A stretch of DNA of 64,000 nucleotides. Origin: JAGQPD01 sp020426865. GTDB taxonomy: Bacteria; Planctomycetota; Planctomycetia; Pirellulales; Pirellulaceae. The notes beneath the pieces were generated by a model. It saw only the letters and a program-made list of their open reading frames with translations. It was not told where the DNA came from and did no database searches. The stretch spans positions 434,001 through 498,000 of the forward strand of contig JAWKTN010000007.1 in NCBI GenBank assembly GCA_041399065.1, written 5' to 3'. Both the position numbers and the translations under genes were made by a program. Of the stretch, positions 15,557 through 24,346 are shown one piece after another. Position 1 is the first letter of the stretch; each line of letters begins with the position of its first letter.

Positions 15557-16618
15557 TTACGGGGCGAACGCTGCCAGTAATTTCTCAAAGGACTCTTTTC
15601 CTGCCTGGAACTGGATGCCGATGCGCAGCGCGAGCAATGGCAGCCGGTCGATTCGCATCAGTCCAATTTTTACGAGATCCTTGTGAGTGCAGACGACACT
15701 GTCGACAGGAGAAATCGAATCGATCCACTTGCTTAGCGTTTGGATATCGTCCCGGTGGTAGGGATGGTGATCGGGGAATTCGCGAAGTTCGACCACATCG
15801 CAACCGCAGTGGCTGAGGGCTTGCCGAAACGCGTGTGGATTTCCGATTCCACAGAACGCGGCGACACGTTGATTTCGAAGTGACTCGAGCGGATGTCGGG
15901 AGCCTTGTGCGTCGATCCAATCCTGTGGTTGATGGATGATTTCGATCCACTGGGCACTGGGGGCGTAATGTCGAGCGGTTTCGCGGATCGTCTGGCGTTC
16001 GGATGGCGAGACCAAGTCAGCGCGGGAAAGAGCAATGACGTCGGCGCGTGCGAGGGCGCGGAGAGATTCACGAAGCATTCCGCGGGGAAAGACGTGGTCG
16101 TAGCCAAACGGTGCGGTGGCATCGAGCAGTACGATATCCAAGTCACGATGGATGCGTCGATGTTGAAATGCATCATCCAGCAGCAGCACCTGCATATCGA
16201 GTTCGTCGACGGCGACTTGGGCGGCGGCGACGCGGTCGGGATTTTGTAGGTGCGGAACGTCGGGCAGCAATTGTTCCAGTTCCAAAGACTCGTCATTTTG
16301 CGAACCGTATTGTGCACCATAGCCGCGGCTAATCACGGCGACGCGAACATTGCGATCGCGGAACCATTGAGCAAGCCAGGCGATCAGCGGCGACTTACCG
16401 GTTCCGCCGAGTGTCACGTTTCCGACACTAATTACGGGCACGCCCGTGCGCGTAATGCGGCTTGGATTCCGGTCGAAGGATCGATTCCGCAACGATACCG
16501 CGACATGGTAGGGCAATTCGAGTGCACTGAGCGCGGCGCGGGTAATCGCCGCACGGACATCGGTGCGCCGACCACTGACGATCTCGCGAAAATCGGCCGG
16601 CGACAGAAACGGCGTCAC
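15557..16618 (-). CDS. lpxK: Tetraacyldisaccharide 4'-kinase
   Basis: 353 residues. It adds the 4'-phosphate to the lipid A disaccharide precursor at the inner membrane. Marks: VISVGNVTLGGTGKSP (P-loop, residues 62-77), ISRGYG, DEAD-like QVLLLDDAFQHRRI, IVLLDATAPFG, RGMLRESL, and C-terminal FCGIGNP and FPDHHPYHRDD. Length is normal. With waaA at 56073 it indicates a lipid A/Kdo outer membrane. It sits 21 bases downstream of the isocitrate dehydrogenase-like gene, likely cotranscribed. Confidence 0.93.
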   Translation of the reverse strand: MTPFLSPADFREIVSGRRTDVRAAITRAALSALELPYHVAVSLRNRSFDRNPSRITRTGVPVISVGNVTLGGTGKSPLIAWLAQWFRDRNVRVAVISRGYGAQYGSQNDESLELEQLLPDVPHLQNPDRVAAAQVAVDELDMQVLLLDDAFQHRRIHRDLDIVLLDATAPFGYDHVFPRGMLRESLRALARADVIALSRADLVSPSERQTIRETARHYAPSAQWIEIIHQPQDWIDAQGSRHPLESLRNQRVAAFCGIGNPHAFRQALSHCGCDVVELREFPDHHPYHRDDIQTLSKWIDSISPVDSVVCTHKDLVKIGLMRIDRLPLLALRIGIQFQAGKESFEKLLAAFAP

Positions 16619-16639
16619 GCTCGTGCGACCTTCAGTGGA

Positions 16640-17740
16640 CTAAGCCTGCAACTTTCGACAAATGGCCGCCGCCATTTCTTGGGTTCCCACGGCGGACGGA
16701 TCGTCGCGGTGCGGCTTCAAGTCGTAGGTCACGTCCTTCCCTTCAGCGATAACGTCGGCGACGGCTTTTTCCAGACGGGCCGCCGCGTCTTTTTCGTTGA
16801 GATATTCCAGCATCAGCTTGGCAGACAGAATCAATGCCGTGGGGTTGACCTTATTCTGTCCCTTGTATTTTGGGGCACTCCCATGAGTGGCTTCGAACAC
16901 AGCGCCGTTGGGACCGATGTTCGCACCTGGTGCCACGCCCAAACCGCCAACGAGACCCGCTCCCAAATCGCTGATGATGTCGCCGTATAGATTGGGCAGC
17001 ACCAGTATGTCATATAACTCGGGCTTCTGCACCAACTGCATGCACATGTTGTCGACGATTCGTTCCTCGAATTCGATATCAGGATATTCCCGAGCGACCT
17101 CTGTCGCGGTCTTTAAGTACAGACCGTCGGAATACTTCATGATGTTGGCTTTATGGACCGCCGTCACCTTCTTGCGTCCGTTCTGGCGAGCATAGTCGAA
17201 CGCGCAACGGACGATTCGCTGCGTACCGCTAATGCTGATCGGTTTGATCGACACGCCCGTTTCCGCGCCCCCTGTCTTGATCTTGCGATCAGCCGGCAGG
17301 CTATTGATGAATTCGATCAGTTTGCCGGTCTCTTCCTTGCCCGCTTCAAACTCCACTCCCGCGTAGAGATCCTCGGTGTTCTCGCGGACGATCACCAGGT
17401 CGACCGGGATGTCGCTAAAAAAACTCCGGACGCCACGGTATTGTTTGCACGGACGAATACAGGCGAACAGTCCCAATTCTTGCCGCAGATACACGTTGAT
17501 GCTGCGAAAGCCAGTACCGACGGGAGTGGTTATCGGGGCTTTGAGGGCACATTTTGTCCGGCGGACACTTTCCAGCGTCGTGTCCGGAATCGGTGTTCCT
17601 GTTCGTTCCATGACGTCCACACCCGCTTCTTGAACATCCCATTGGATCGAAACACCGGTGGCGTCGACGCATTTTCGGGCTGCTTCGGCCAGTTCTGGCC
17701 CGGTCCCGTCCCCTGTAATCAATGTGACCTCATGTGCCAT
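16640..17740 (-). CDS. icd: NAD-type isocitrate/isopropylmalate dehydrogenase family protein, probably isocitrate dehydrogenase
   Basis: 366 residues. Marks of the beta-decarboxylating dehydrogenases: ITGDGTGPELAE, LKAPITTPVGTGFRS, NVYLRQELGLFACIRPCK, VIVRENTEDLYAGVEF, VTAVHKANIMKYSDGL, NLYGDIISDLGAGLVGGLG and FEATHGSAPKYKG. The RENTEDLYAG motif favours NAD-dependent isocitrate dehydrogenase over isopropylmalate dehydrogenase; homoisocitrate dehydrogenase cannot be excluded. A GGGGAACGAG Shine-Dalgarno-like stretch lies before the ATG. Confidence 0.88.
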   Translation of the reverse strand: MAHEVTLITGDGTGPELAEAARKCVDATGVSIQWDVQEAGVDVMERTGTPIPDTTLESVRRTKCALKAPITTPVGTGFRSINVYLRQELGLFACIRPCKQYRGVRSFFSDIPVDLVIVRENTEDLYAGVEFEAGKEETGKLIEFINSLPADRKIKTGGAETGVSIKPISISGTQRIVRCAFDYARQNGRKKVTAVHKANIMKYSDGLYLKTATEVAREYPDIEFEERIVDNMCMQLVQKPELYDILVLPNLYGDIISDLGAGLVGGLGVAPGANIGPNGAVFEATHGSAPKYKGQNKVNPTALILSAKLMLEYLNEKDAAARLEKAVADVIAEGKDVTYDLKPHRDDPSAVGTQEMAAAICRKLQA

Positions 17741-17950
17741 GTCTCGTTCCCCCGATGATTAGGTTGTATTGGTGCCGTGGCCAGGTGTCCGGCCCGGATA
17801 GACTCCCGTAAACCCGGTTTTCCTATCACAATCTCGGGGGATCGTCAACGACAGGGGATCATTTTGACTCCGCCAGTCGTCTATAATAGCACAATAGTAA
17901 TGGCGTGAACCGGCGGGAATTGACCTTCGAATTCAAGGGACGTAGCGCGT

Positions 17951-20900
17951 ATGGCAACGGGCGGAGCGCAACTACAGCAATCATCTGGGCATGCGTCGAC
18001 CAATGAGGCGGTGGAGTTCGAGCACTTCATTGACCAGCAGCTGGCCAAGGCGACCGCACACGTCCGCGTGGCCGATATTGCTGCGGGCGTGCTTGTCGTT
18101 CTGGCGACCGCCATTTCGCTGATGTTGATCTTGGCCGTAATCGATCATTGGCTCTTTGATTTGGGGCTCTGGGGGCGCATGATCGGCCTGTCGCTCTTAA
18201 TAACCGCCACGGCGATTGTGAGTCTACGGTATTTGCTTCCTCCGCTTTGGTTCCGCGTCAATCCGGCCTATGCAGCCAGGATGATCGAGCAGGGCGAACC
18301 GAGTTTGAAGAATAGCCTGGTGAACCTGCTATTTTTGCGAGCTCGACGCGAGACCTTGCACCAAGCCGTTTACCGCGCGGTCGAGATGCGTGCCGCCACG
18401 GATTTGTCGCATGTGGATGTGGAATCGATTGTGGATCGGTCGCACTTGATTCGCTGCGGTGCCGTGGCAGCGGCAATCTGCGCGGTCTTTCTCGGTTATG
18501 CCATGGTGTCTCCCAAGGACCCGTTCCAAACGGTCCGGCGGATCTTCGTGCCCTTCGCCGACATCCAGCGTCCGGCACGCGTCGCGATCACCGACGTAAT
18601 GCCCGGCGACTGTGAAATCTACCAGGGGCGGTTCCTCGAACTGTCCGCGGTGATTGATCGAGCGGATGACGACCTGTTGGTTGAGGTGATTTATTCCACG
18701 GAAGACGGTCAAGTCGTCGACCGCCGTGTTCCGATGACGCGGGCTCCCGGCGGAACGCGCTTCGAGGCGACTCTGCCACCCGAACCGGCCGGCATGCGCC
18801 AGCATCTGCGTTATCGCATCGCGGCAGCGGACGCCGTTACCCGTGAATACCACGCGCGCGTTTCCGCCGCCCCCAGCATCGTCGTCCAAAGAGTCGATTA
18901 TCAGTTTCCTCGCTACACGCAAAACGAACCAAAACAAACCGCAGGCGAAGGTAGTATTGAGGCACTGGAAGGGACTCGCGTTACCATCCATGCCGAGGCG
19001 AATTTGCCGATCAAATCGGCGTACGTCGAATTCCACGCGGGCGACATCGATGATTCCAAGAAGAGTCCCGACACTCTCGCCGCCCAATTCCAGGATCGAG
19101 ATGTGACTGCCACGTTCACGCTGGCGATGAGGCCCGACCGTCTCGGGCCACTGTACGATTCATATCAACTGCGATTCGTGACTGAAGATGGTTATCGCAA
19201 TGAGCGGCCCATCCGCTACGGAATCACCGTGATTCGTGACTTGGAACCAACCGTGGATATTCTTACCCCCACCGCCCGCGAAGTGCACGTGCCAGTTGAC
19301 GGTACCGCTCGAATAGAAATTCGAGCCGCCGATCCTGATTTCGCCCTGTCGGCTGTCTACGTCCGCGGGGTGCTCGGCGGGAAAGAACGGTTCCGCCAAA
19401 ATCTGATCTCCCAACCAACTTCAGGACAAGTTGTTGTTAATTATTCCTTTGTCCCCCAACAATTGGGACTGCGCCCCGGCGATAGCCTCCTGTGCCAGGC
19501 CATCGCCGAAGACAATCGCGAAGTCGGCGTGGACGGCGTTCCAGAACCTAATACCGCGCAAACGTCATTCTATACGTTTGTGATTGACCCGCCGAAAAGT
19601 GCCGACGACCAGGATGATCGCAATGCCGAACAACCGCCTAATCCCGAACAGGGACGAGAGGAGCGTCGTGATTCCGATAACGGTCAGCAGCAAGACGGTC
19701 AGCAACAGAACGGTCAGCAACAAGACGGACAGCAACAAGACGGTCAGCAACAGAACGGTCAGCAACAGAACGGTCAGCAACAGAACGGTCAGCAACAGAA
19801 CGGTCAGCAACAAAACGGTCAGCAACAAAACGGTCAGCAACAAAACGGTCAGCAACAAGACGGTCAGCAACAAGACGGTCAGCAACAGAACGGTCAACAG
19901 CAAGACGGTCAGCAACAGAACGGTCAGCAACAAAACGGTCAACAACAAAACGGTCAACAGCAGAACGGTCAACAACAAAACGGTCAACAGCAGAACAGCC
20001 AGCAACAGAATGGTCAGCAACCAAACGGTCAACAGCAGAACAGCCAGCAGCAAAACGGTCAGCAGCAAAACGGTCAAGGCGCAACCAATGGCCAGGGGGC
20101 TCCACAGGAGCCTGTGGCGAACGATGGATCGAACGACGGTGAGGCGTTTGATCGGATTTTGGACCGGATGAAACAGCAGGGGCACGACGTTCCAGAGCAA
20201 GAGGCGACGCAGAACGATCGAGACGGCGAGTCGGCTAGTGATGAGTCCGCATCGGATCGAGATCGCGACAGCAACAATGATGCGACACAAGATCGGGGGG
20301 CACGGGATAGTCAGGGCGATCAGAATGACAGCGCATCCGAAAAGCAGGGAGCGGACTCACAAACAAAGCAGGAGGACGGGCCAGACGGGAAGGGCGATGA
20401 GGCAACGGGTGACGAGTCCCAAGCAAGTAGTGGCGAGCAGCAGGATAGCGACAGCGACGATCGTGGAAATCGCGACAAGCCACGGCGTGGCAGCGATGGG
20501 GCGGGTCGCGAGGAAAAGGATCGTGACAATAACAGCGACGTGTCATCCGAAAAGGATCGTGGCGCAGGGGAAGAATCGAGTGAGCAGCAAGAAGGACAGC
20601 AAGGCGACGAGCGGCAGGGCGAACGAGAAAGTGGTGAGGGGCAGAATACCAAAGATGGGCAGGGGGGGGATTTAGATCAAACTTCGGAATCGCGTGATGG
20701 AACGGGGGAGCAGGAGAAGGGAGACGTTGGCGAAGGGCAAGAGGACGAATCGCAGGCCAGTGACGGCCAGGATCAGCAGGGGAATCAAGACGGGCAGGGG
20801 AAGCAAGACGGGCAGGGGAATGAGGGGGCGGAAACCGAGGGGGGGACAGAATCATCGCGTGGTGCGGGAGAAGGGGAGTCGGCGTCGAAGACCAAGGGGA

Positions 20901-21397
20901 GTCAGTCGAAGCAGGAGGGTGGTGGAGACGGGCGACCGGAAGGTGGTGATGGCGGAAGTCCGTCGGCAGGTGGATCGGGGGCGGGTGACGAGGGGGAGGC
21001 AGCCGAGGCGGACGAGGCGAATATGGATTATGCTCGACGTGCGACGAACATGGTCTTGGATTATTTAAAGGACCGCGAGAACGACCCGGACCGAGAGTTA
21101 TTGGACGAGTTGGGTTGGACGCAGGAAGATTTGCAGCGGTTTGTCGAGCGGTGGGACACATTGCGTCGGGAGGGTGGCGACGGAAATCCGTTATCATCGA
21201 AGCCACGGCCGGAGTTGGACGATGCATTGCGAAGTCTAGGATTGGCTCCGGAAGGGCAGACGGTTCGTCAGGGGCAAGCGGGGGCGGATGATTTGCGTCA
21301 GATGCGGGACGCTGGGGGGCGGTTGCGAGCGCCCAAGGAGTACCAGGAGCAATACGAGTCGTTTTTGAAAAGTCTTTCGCGGGGCGCGGCGGAGTAG
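17951..21397 (+). CDS. Large membrane protein with Q-rich repeat array (DUF4175-like)
   Basis: 1148 residues. Two N-terminal membrane helices (about 45-70, 75-98), a helix near 170-190, then an extracytoplasmic region with beta-sandwich-like segments to about residue 550. Then come 26 tandem five-residue units (N/D)GQQQ (577-706), a very acidic and charged low-complexity stretch to about 1020, and a conserved-looking C-terminus (YARRATNMVLDYLKDRENDP, LLDELGWTQEDLQRFVERW). The organisation resembles planctomycete DUF4175-type proteins, often near MoxR/DUF58 genes, which are absent here. Function unknown; the charged part may act as a flexible spacer. Coding quality in the purine-rich part is unusual but the frame is unbroken. 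Confidence 0.85.
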   Translation: MATGGAQLQQSSGHASTNEAVEFEHFIDQQLAKATAHVRVADIAAGVLVVLATAISLMLILAVIDHWLFDLGLWGRMIGLSLLITATAIVSLRYLLPPLWFRVNPAYAARMIEQGEPSLKNSLVNLLFLRARRETLHQAVYRAVEMRAATDLSHVDVESIVDRSHLIRCGAVAAAICAVFLGYAMVSPKDPFQTVRRIFVPFADIQRPARVAITDVMPGDCEIYQGRFLELSAVIDRADDDLLVEVIYSTEDGQVVDRRVPMTRAPGGTRFEATLPPEPAGMRQHLRYRIAAADAVTREYHARVSAAPSIVVQRVDYQFPRYTQNEPKQTAGEGSIEALEGTRVTIHAEANLPIKSAYVEFHAGDIDDSKKSPDTLAAQFQDRDVTATFTLAMRPDRLGPLYDSYQLRFVTEDGYRNERPIRYGITVIRDLEPTVDILTPTAREVHVPVDGTARIEIRAADPDFALSAVYVRGVLGGKERFRQNLISQPTSGQVVVNYSFVPQQLGLRPGDSLLCQAIAEDNREVGVDGVPEPNTAQTSFYTFVIDPPKSADDQDDRNAEQPPNPEQGREERRDSDNGQQQDGQQQNGQQQDGQQQDGQQQNGQQQNGQQQNGQQQNGQQQNGQQQNGQQQNGQQQDGQQQDGQQQNGQQQDGQQQNGQQQNGQQQNGQQQNGQQQNGQQQNSQQQNGQQPNGQQQNSQQQNGQQQNGQGATNGQGAPQEPVANDGSNDGEAFDRILDRMKQQGHDVPEQEATQNDRDGESASDESASDRDRDSNNDATQDRGARDSQGDQNDSASEKQGADSQTKQEDGPDGKGDEATGDESQASSGEQQDSDSDDRGNRDKPRRGSDGAGREEKDRDNNSDVSSEKDRGAGEESSEQQEGQQGDERQGERESGEGQNTKDGQGGDLDQTSESRDGTGEQEKGDVGEGQEDESQASDGQDQQGNQDGQGKQDGQGNEGAETEGGTESSRGAGEGESASKTKGSQSKQEGGGDGRPEGGDGGSPSAGGSGAGDEGEAAEADEANMDYARRATNMVLDYLKDRENDPDRELLDELGWTQEDLQRFVERWDTLRREGGDGNPLSSKPRPELDDALRSLGLAPEGQTVRQGQAGADDLRQMRDAGGRLRAPKEYQEQYESFLKSLSRGAAE
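19679..20068. repeat. 26 tandem copies of a 15-bp unit encoding (N/D)GQQQ
   Basis: Unit AACGGTCAGCAACAG with N/D, CAG/CAA and occasional G-to-S and Q-to-P variants; 390 bp, in frame throughout. The synonymous CAA/CAG patchwork and runs of identical neighbours suggest expansion by slippage or unequal exchange. Confidence 0.97.
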
Positions 21398-21541
21398 GTG
21401 TTGTCGTTGGTGTTGCCGTTTGTTGTCAAAACGGACGGGTCGGTCTAGACTGTTGCGGTCCGGAGTCGCAGATTGATCATAGGGCTTTCCTGGGGATGGC
21501 TGGTGCGGCGTCGCGGCGGATGCATGTAACACGGCGGAACG

Positions 21542-23158
21542 ATGACTGAACCGACACCTCGCTATCTTGTGCCCATTGACCCGAAGAGGGTCCCGCACTA
21601 TTTCGCCGATCTCTTGATCATCGGGGGCGGGATTGCAGGGATTCGGGCGGCGATTGCCGCCGATCCAGGTTTGAACACGCTTGTCGTGACGAAAGACATC
21701 TGGCGGGAATCCAACAGCAACTATGCCCAGGGGGGGATTGCTGGGGTGATGGACCCGGACGATAGTTTTTCGGGGCACGTTGAAGACACAATTGTGGCCG
21801 GTGGCGAGCTCTGTCATCGCGATGTGGTGGAGACGGTAGTGCGTGCGGCCCCCGAGTGCATTCGCGAGTTGATCGAGTGGGGGACGCAGTTTGATGCCAG
21901 CGAGGGGCAGTTGCATTTAGGCCGCGAGGGAGGGCACGGCCACAATCGCATTTTGCACGCTCTTGGTGACGCGACCGGGCAAGAGATCATGCGGTCGATC
22001 ATTGAACACGTTCGGATGGCACCGCATATTGAGATGTGGGAACGTACGTTTACGATCGACTTGCTGGTGGATGATGGCGTCTGTCGGGGTGCGCTGGTGT
22101 GGAATCAGCATCACGGTAGGACGTTAGTGTGGGCTAAGCAGACAATCCTCTGTACCGGTGGTGCGGGGCAACTGTATCGTGAATCGACCAATCCGCCGGT
22201 GGCGACGGGCGACGGAGTCGCGATGGGCTATCGAGCCGGGGCGGAGGTGCGCGACATGGAGTTCATGCAGTTCCATCCAACCGTCTTGTATATCGCAGGA
22301 AGCAGCCGCAGCCTGATTACCGAAGCGATGCGGGGCGAGGGAGCGCATCTGGTGGACAAGGACGGACATCGGTTCATGTTGGACTACGACGAACGCGCGG
22401 AATTGGCACCTCGCGATATTGTGGCTCAGGCCATTGTGTCGCAAATGGAAAAGACGCGGCACCCGAGCGTCTATCTCGACCTCAGTCATCTCGATGCCGA
22501 GTATGTGCTAAAGCGGTTTCCGGGAATCGCCAAGCGATGTGCCGAGTTCGGAATTGATATTGCGCGCGACCCGATCCCGGTTCGCCCCGGGGCGCACTAT
22601 ATGATGGGCGGATTGACGGTGGACATGCAGGCGCGCACGACGCTACCTGGATTATGGGCTGCCGGCGAGGTCACGTCGTCGGGCTTGCACGGTGCGAATC
22701 GGCTGGCTTCGAACAGTTTGTTGGAAGGGCTCGTATATGGAAAGTATGCGGGAGAAGGGGCATCGCGGGCGGCCGCAGCGATGAATGACAGCTTTCGCGC
22801 GATACCTTTGCGGTGGCCACCGCTGGTGGCCCCGGCCGCGCCGTTGGATTTGGTGGATATTCGCAATACTTTGAAAAGTGTCATGTGGCGAGCGGTGGGG
22901 GTGCGTCGCGATGAGGCGAGTTTGAAGACGGCGTTGGAGTCGATACAGCGGTGGTGCCACTATGTGCTGCGACGCCAATTTACCGAACCGGCTGGTTGGG
23001 AGCTGCAAAATATGCTGACCGTGGCGCGCCTGATGGTCCAGGCAGCGGTAACCCGCCAGGAATCGCGAGGTGTGCATTTGCGGTCCGATTTCCCCGACAA
23101 GGACAATGAGCACTGGAATCGGCACCAGGCGTTTTCCCTGGGGAATCCGAGCCCATAG
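21542..23158 (+). CDS. nadB: L-aspartate oxidase
   Basis: 538 residues. It oxidises L-aspartate to iminoaspartate with FAD, the first step of NAD synthesis. Marks: LLIIGGGIAGIRAA, SNSNYAQGGIAGVMDPDDS, LGREGGHGHNRILHA, CTGGAGQLYRESTNPPVATG, DMEFMQFHPTVL, PGAHYMMGGLTVD, GLHGANRLASNSLLEGLVYG, and the C-terminal helical domain. Length is normal. No nadA or nadC is adjacent. Confidence 0.96.
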   Translation: MTEPTPRYLVPIDPKRVPHYFADLLIIGGGIAGIRAAIAADPGLNTLVVTKDIWRESNSNYAQGGIAGVMDPDDSFSGHVEDTIVAGGELCHRDVVETVVRAAPECIRELIEWGTQFDASEGQLHLGREGGHGHNRILHALGDATGQEIMRSIIEHVRMAPHIEMWERTFTIDLLVDDGVCRGALVWNQHHGRTLVWAKQTILCTGGAGQLYRESTNPPVATGDGVAMGYRAGAEVRDMEFMQFHPTVLYIAGSSRSLITEAMRGEGAHLVDKDGHRFMLDYDERAELAPRDIVAQAIVSQMEKTRHPSVYLDLSHLDAEYVLKRFPGIAKRCAEFGIDIARDPIPVRPGAHYMMGGLTVDMQARTTLPGLWAAGEVTSSGLHGANRLASNSLLEGLVYGKYAGEGASRAAAAMNDSFRAIPLRWPPLVAPAAPLDLVDIRNTLKSVMWRAVGVRRDEASLKTALESIQRWCHYVLRRQFTEPAGWELQNMLTVARLMVQAAVTRQESRGVHLRSDFPDKDNEHWNRHQAFSLGNPSP

Positions 23159-23491
23159 CGGCCCAAACGTCGGTTTGGGCAGGCGTGGAGATGTGCGAAC
23201 AGGCCTTGAGTTGTCGCACCGTTTTCGTTAACACATATAACAATTGCCGGGTACCGTTCCTCACCTGTTGACCCACCTGACGCTGTCCGACCTGGCACAG
23301 CGTCGAAAACGGCCCAGCCTTCCCCGATTGGAAAGAGGGGATTGATTGGCTGACGGGCTGATGGGCTGAGGTGATCGGCGGCCCGAGACCGGTAGCTGCC
23401 GAAATTTGATGTGACGTATGGACCTTAAGAAGACGTATGGACCTTAAGAAAAATAGTTGGTTGGAAAACCGCGAATTGCGTGGAGTTCACA
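23159..23491. other. Intergenic stretch with a 19-bp tandem duplication
   Basis: 333 bases without a gene. GACGTATGGACCTTAAGAA is present twice back to back at 23413-23431 and 23432-23450, just upstream of the ABC transporter operon; it might duplicate a regulatory site or be neutral. Confidence 0.7.
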
Positions 23492-24247
23492 ATGAGTGAC
23501 AATGGTGCGACAACACCGATGATTTCAGCCGAGCGGCTTTCGAAATACTACGGGCCATTTGCCGCGTGCCGAAAGGTTAACTTTGAGGTAAAGGCGGGCG
23601 AAGTGGTCGCCTTTCTGGGGCCCAACGGTGCCGGAAAGAGCACGACGATGAAATTGTTGACCGGTTACCTTTCGCCCAGCGAAGGGGTCGCGCGGATCGC
23701 CGGCCACAACATGTCGGAAGATCGGCTCGCCGGCGCCGAACGCTTGGGGTATTTGCCAGAAAACGGGCCACTCTATCCCGACATGACGCCCCACGCGTTG
23801 TTGAAATTCTTTGGAGCGGTGCGCGGTTTGACCGCCGGCTACGTTCGTCAACGGATCGAAGCCGTGGTCGACCTGTGCGGCCTGAAATCGGTTTTTCATA
23901 AGCCGATCGGCAAGTTGTCGAAAGGATTTCGGCAACGTGTCGGGATGGCACAATCGCTGCTTCACGAACCCGACGTGTTGATCATGGACGAGCCCACCGC
24001 CGGGCTTGACCCCAATCAGATTCGTGAAGTTCGCGATCTGATCCAGCGACTCGGCAAGGAAAAAACGATTCTGCTCTCCACGCATATCATGCAAGAGGTC
24101 TCCGCGATGGCCAGCCGCGCGGTGGTGATCTGCGAAGGTCGATTGGTTTACGATGGACCGATTGCCGATCTCACCGCCAATGGACGGGACCTCGATACAG
24201 CGTTTCGGGAGCTGACGACTATCGAACGCGTGCGGGCATCGGCGTAA
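23492..24247 (+). CDS. ABC transporter ATP-binding protein (GldA-like)
   Basis: 251 residues from ATG 23492, with GGAG seven bases upstream; a GTG at 23480 is less likely. Walker A GPNGAGKST, signature LSKGFRQRVG, Walker B VLIMDEPTAGLD, H-loop STHIM. The pattern LSKYYGPFAACRKVNFEV is that of GldA/CcmA-type ATPases that energise ABC-2 permeases. Together with the next two genes it forms a three-gene unit like the GldA-GldF-GldG group; the substrate is unknown. Confidence 0.92.
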   Translation: MSDNGATTPMISAERLSKYYGPFAACRKVNFEVKAGEVVAFLGPNGAGKSTTMKLLTGYLSPSEGVARIAGHNMSEDRLAGAERLGYLPENGPLYPDMTPHALLKFFGAVRGLTAGYVRQRIEAVVDLCGLKSVFHKPIGKLSKGFRQRVGMAQSLLHEPDVLIMDEPTAGLDPNQIREVRDLIQRLGKEKTILLSTHIMQEVSAMASRAVVICEGRLVYDGPIADLTANGRDLDTAFRELTTIERVRASA

Positions 24248-24346
24248 TTTTTGCGGTTTACGAGCAATACAAATTGGCCCAGAAAATTAAATCGACAGTA
24301 CGAATATACGGATAAAACTTCTTCAACGGGAGAATAGGTAAGAGAC

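Noticed and set aside
19565..20290. Long minus-strand frame rich in LLTVLLLTV across the Q-rich array
   Set aside because: It is the antisense of the CAG/CAA repeat of the large membrane protein; the sense frame is far longer with clear domains on both sides.
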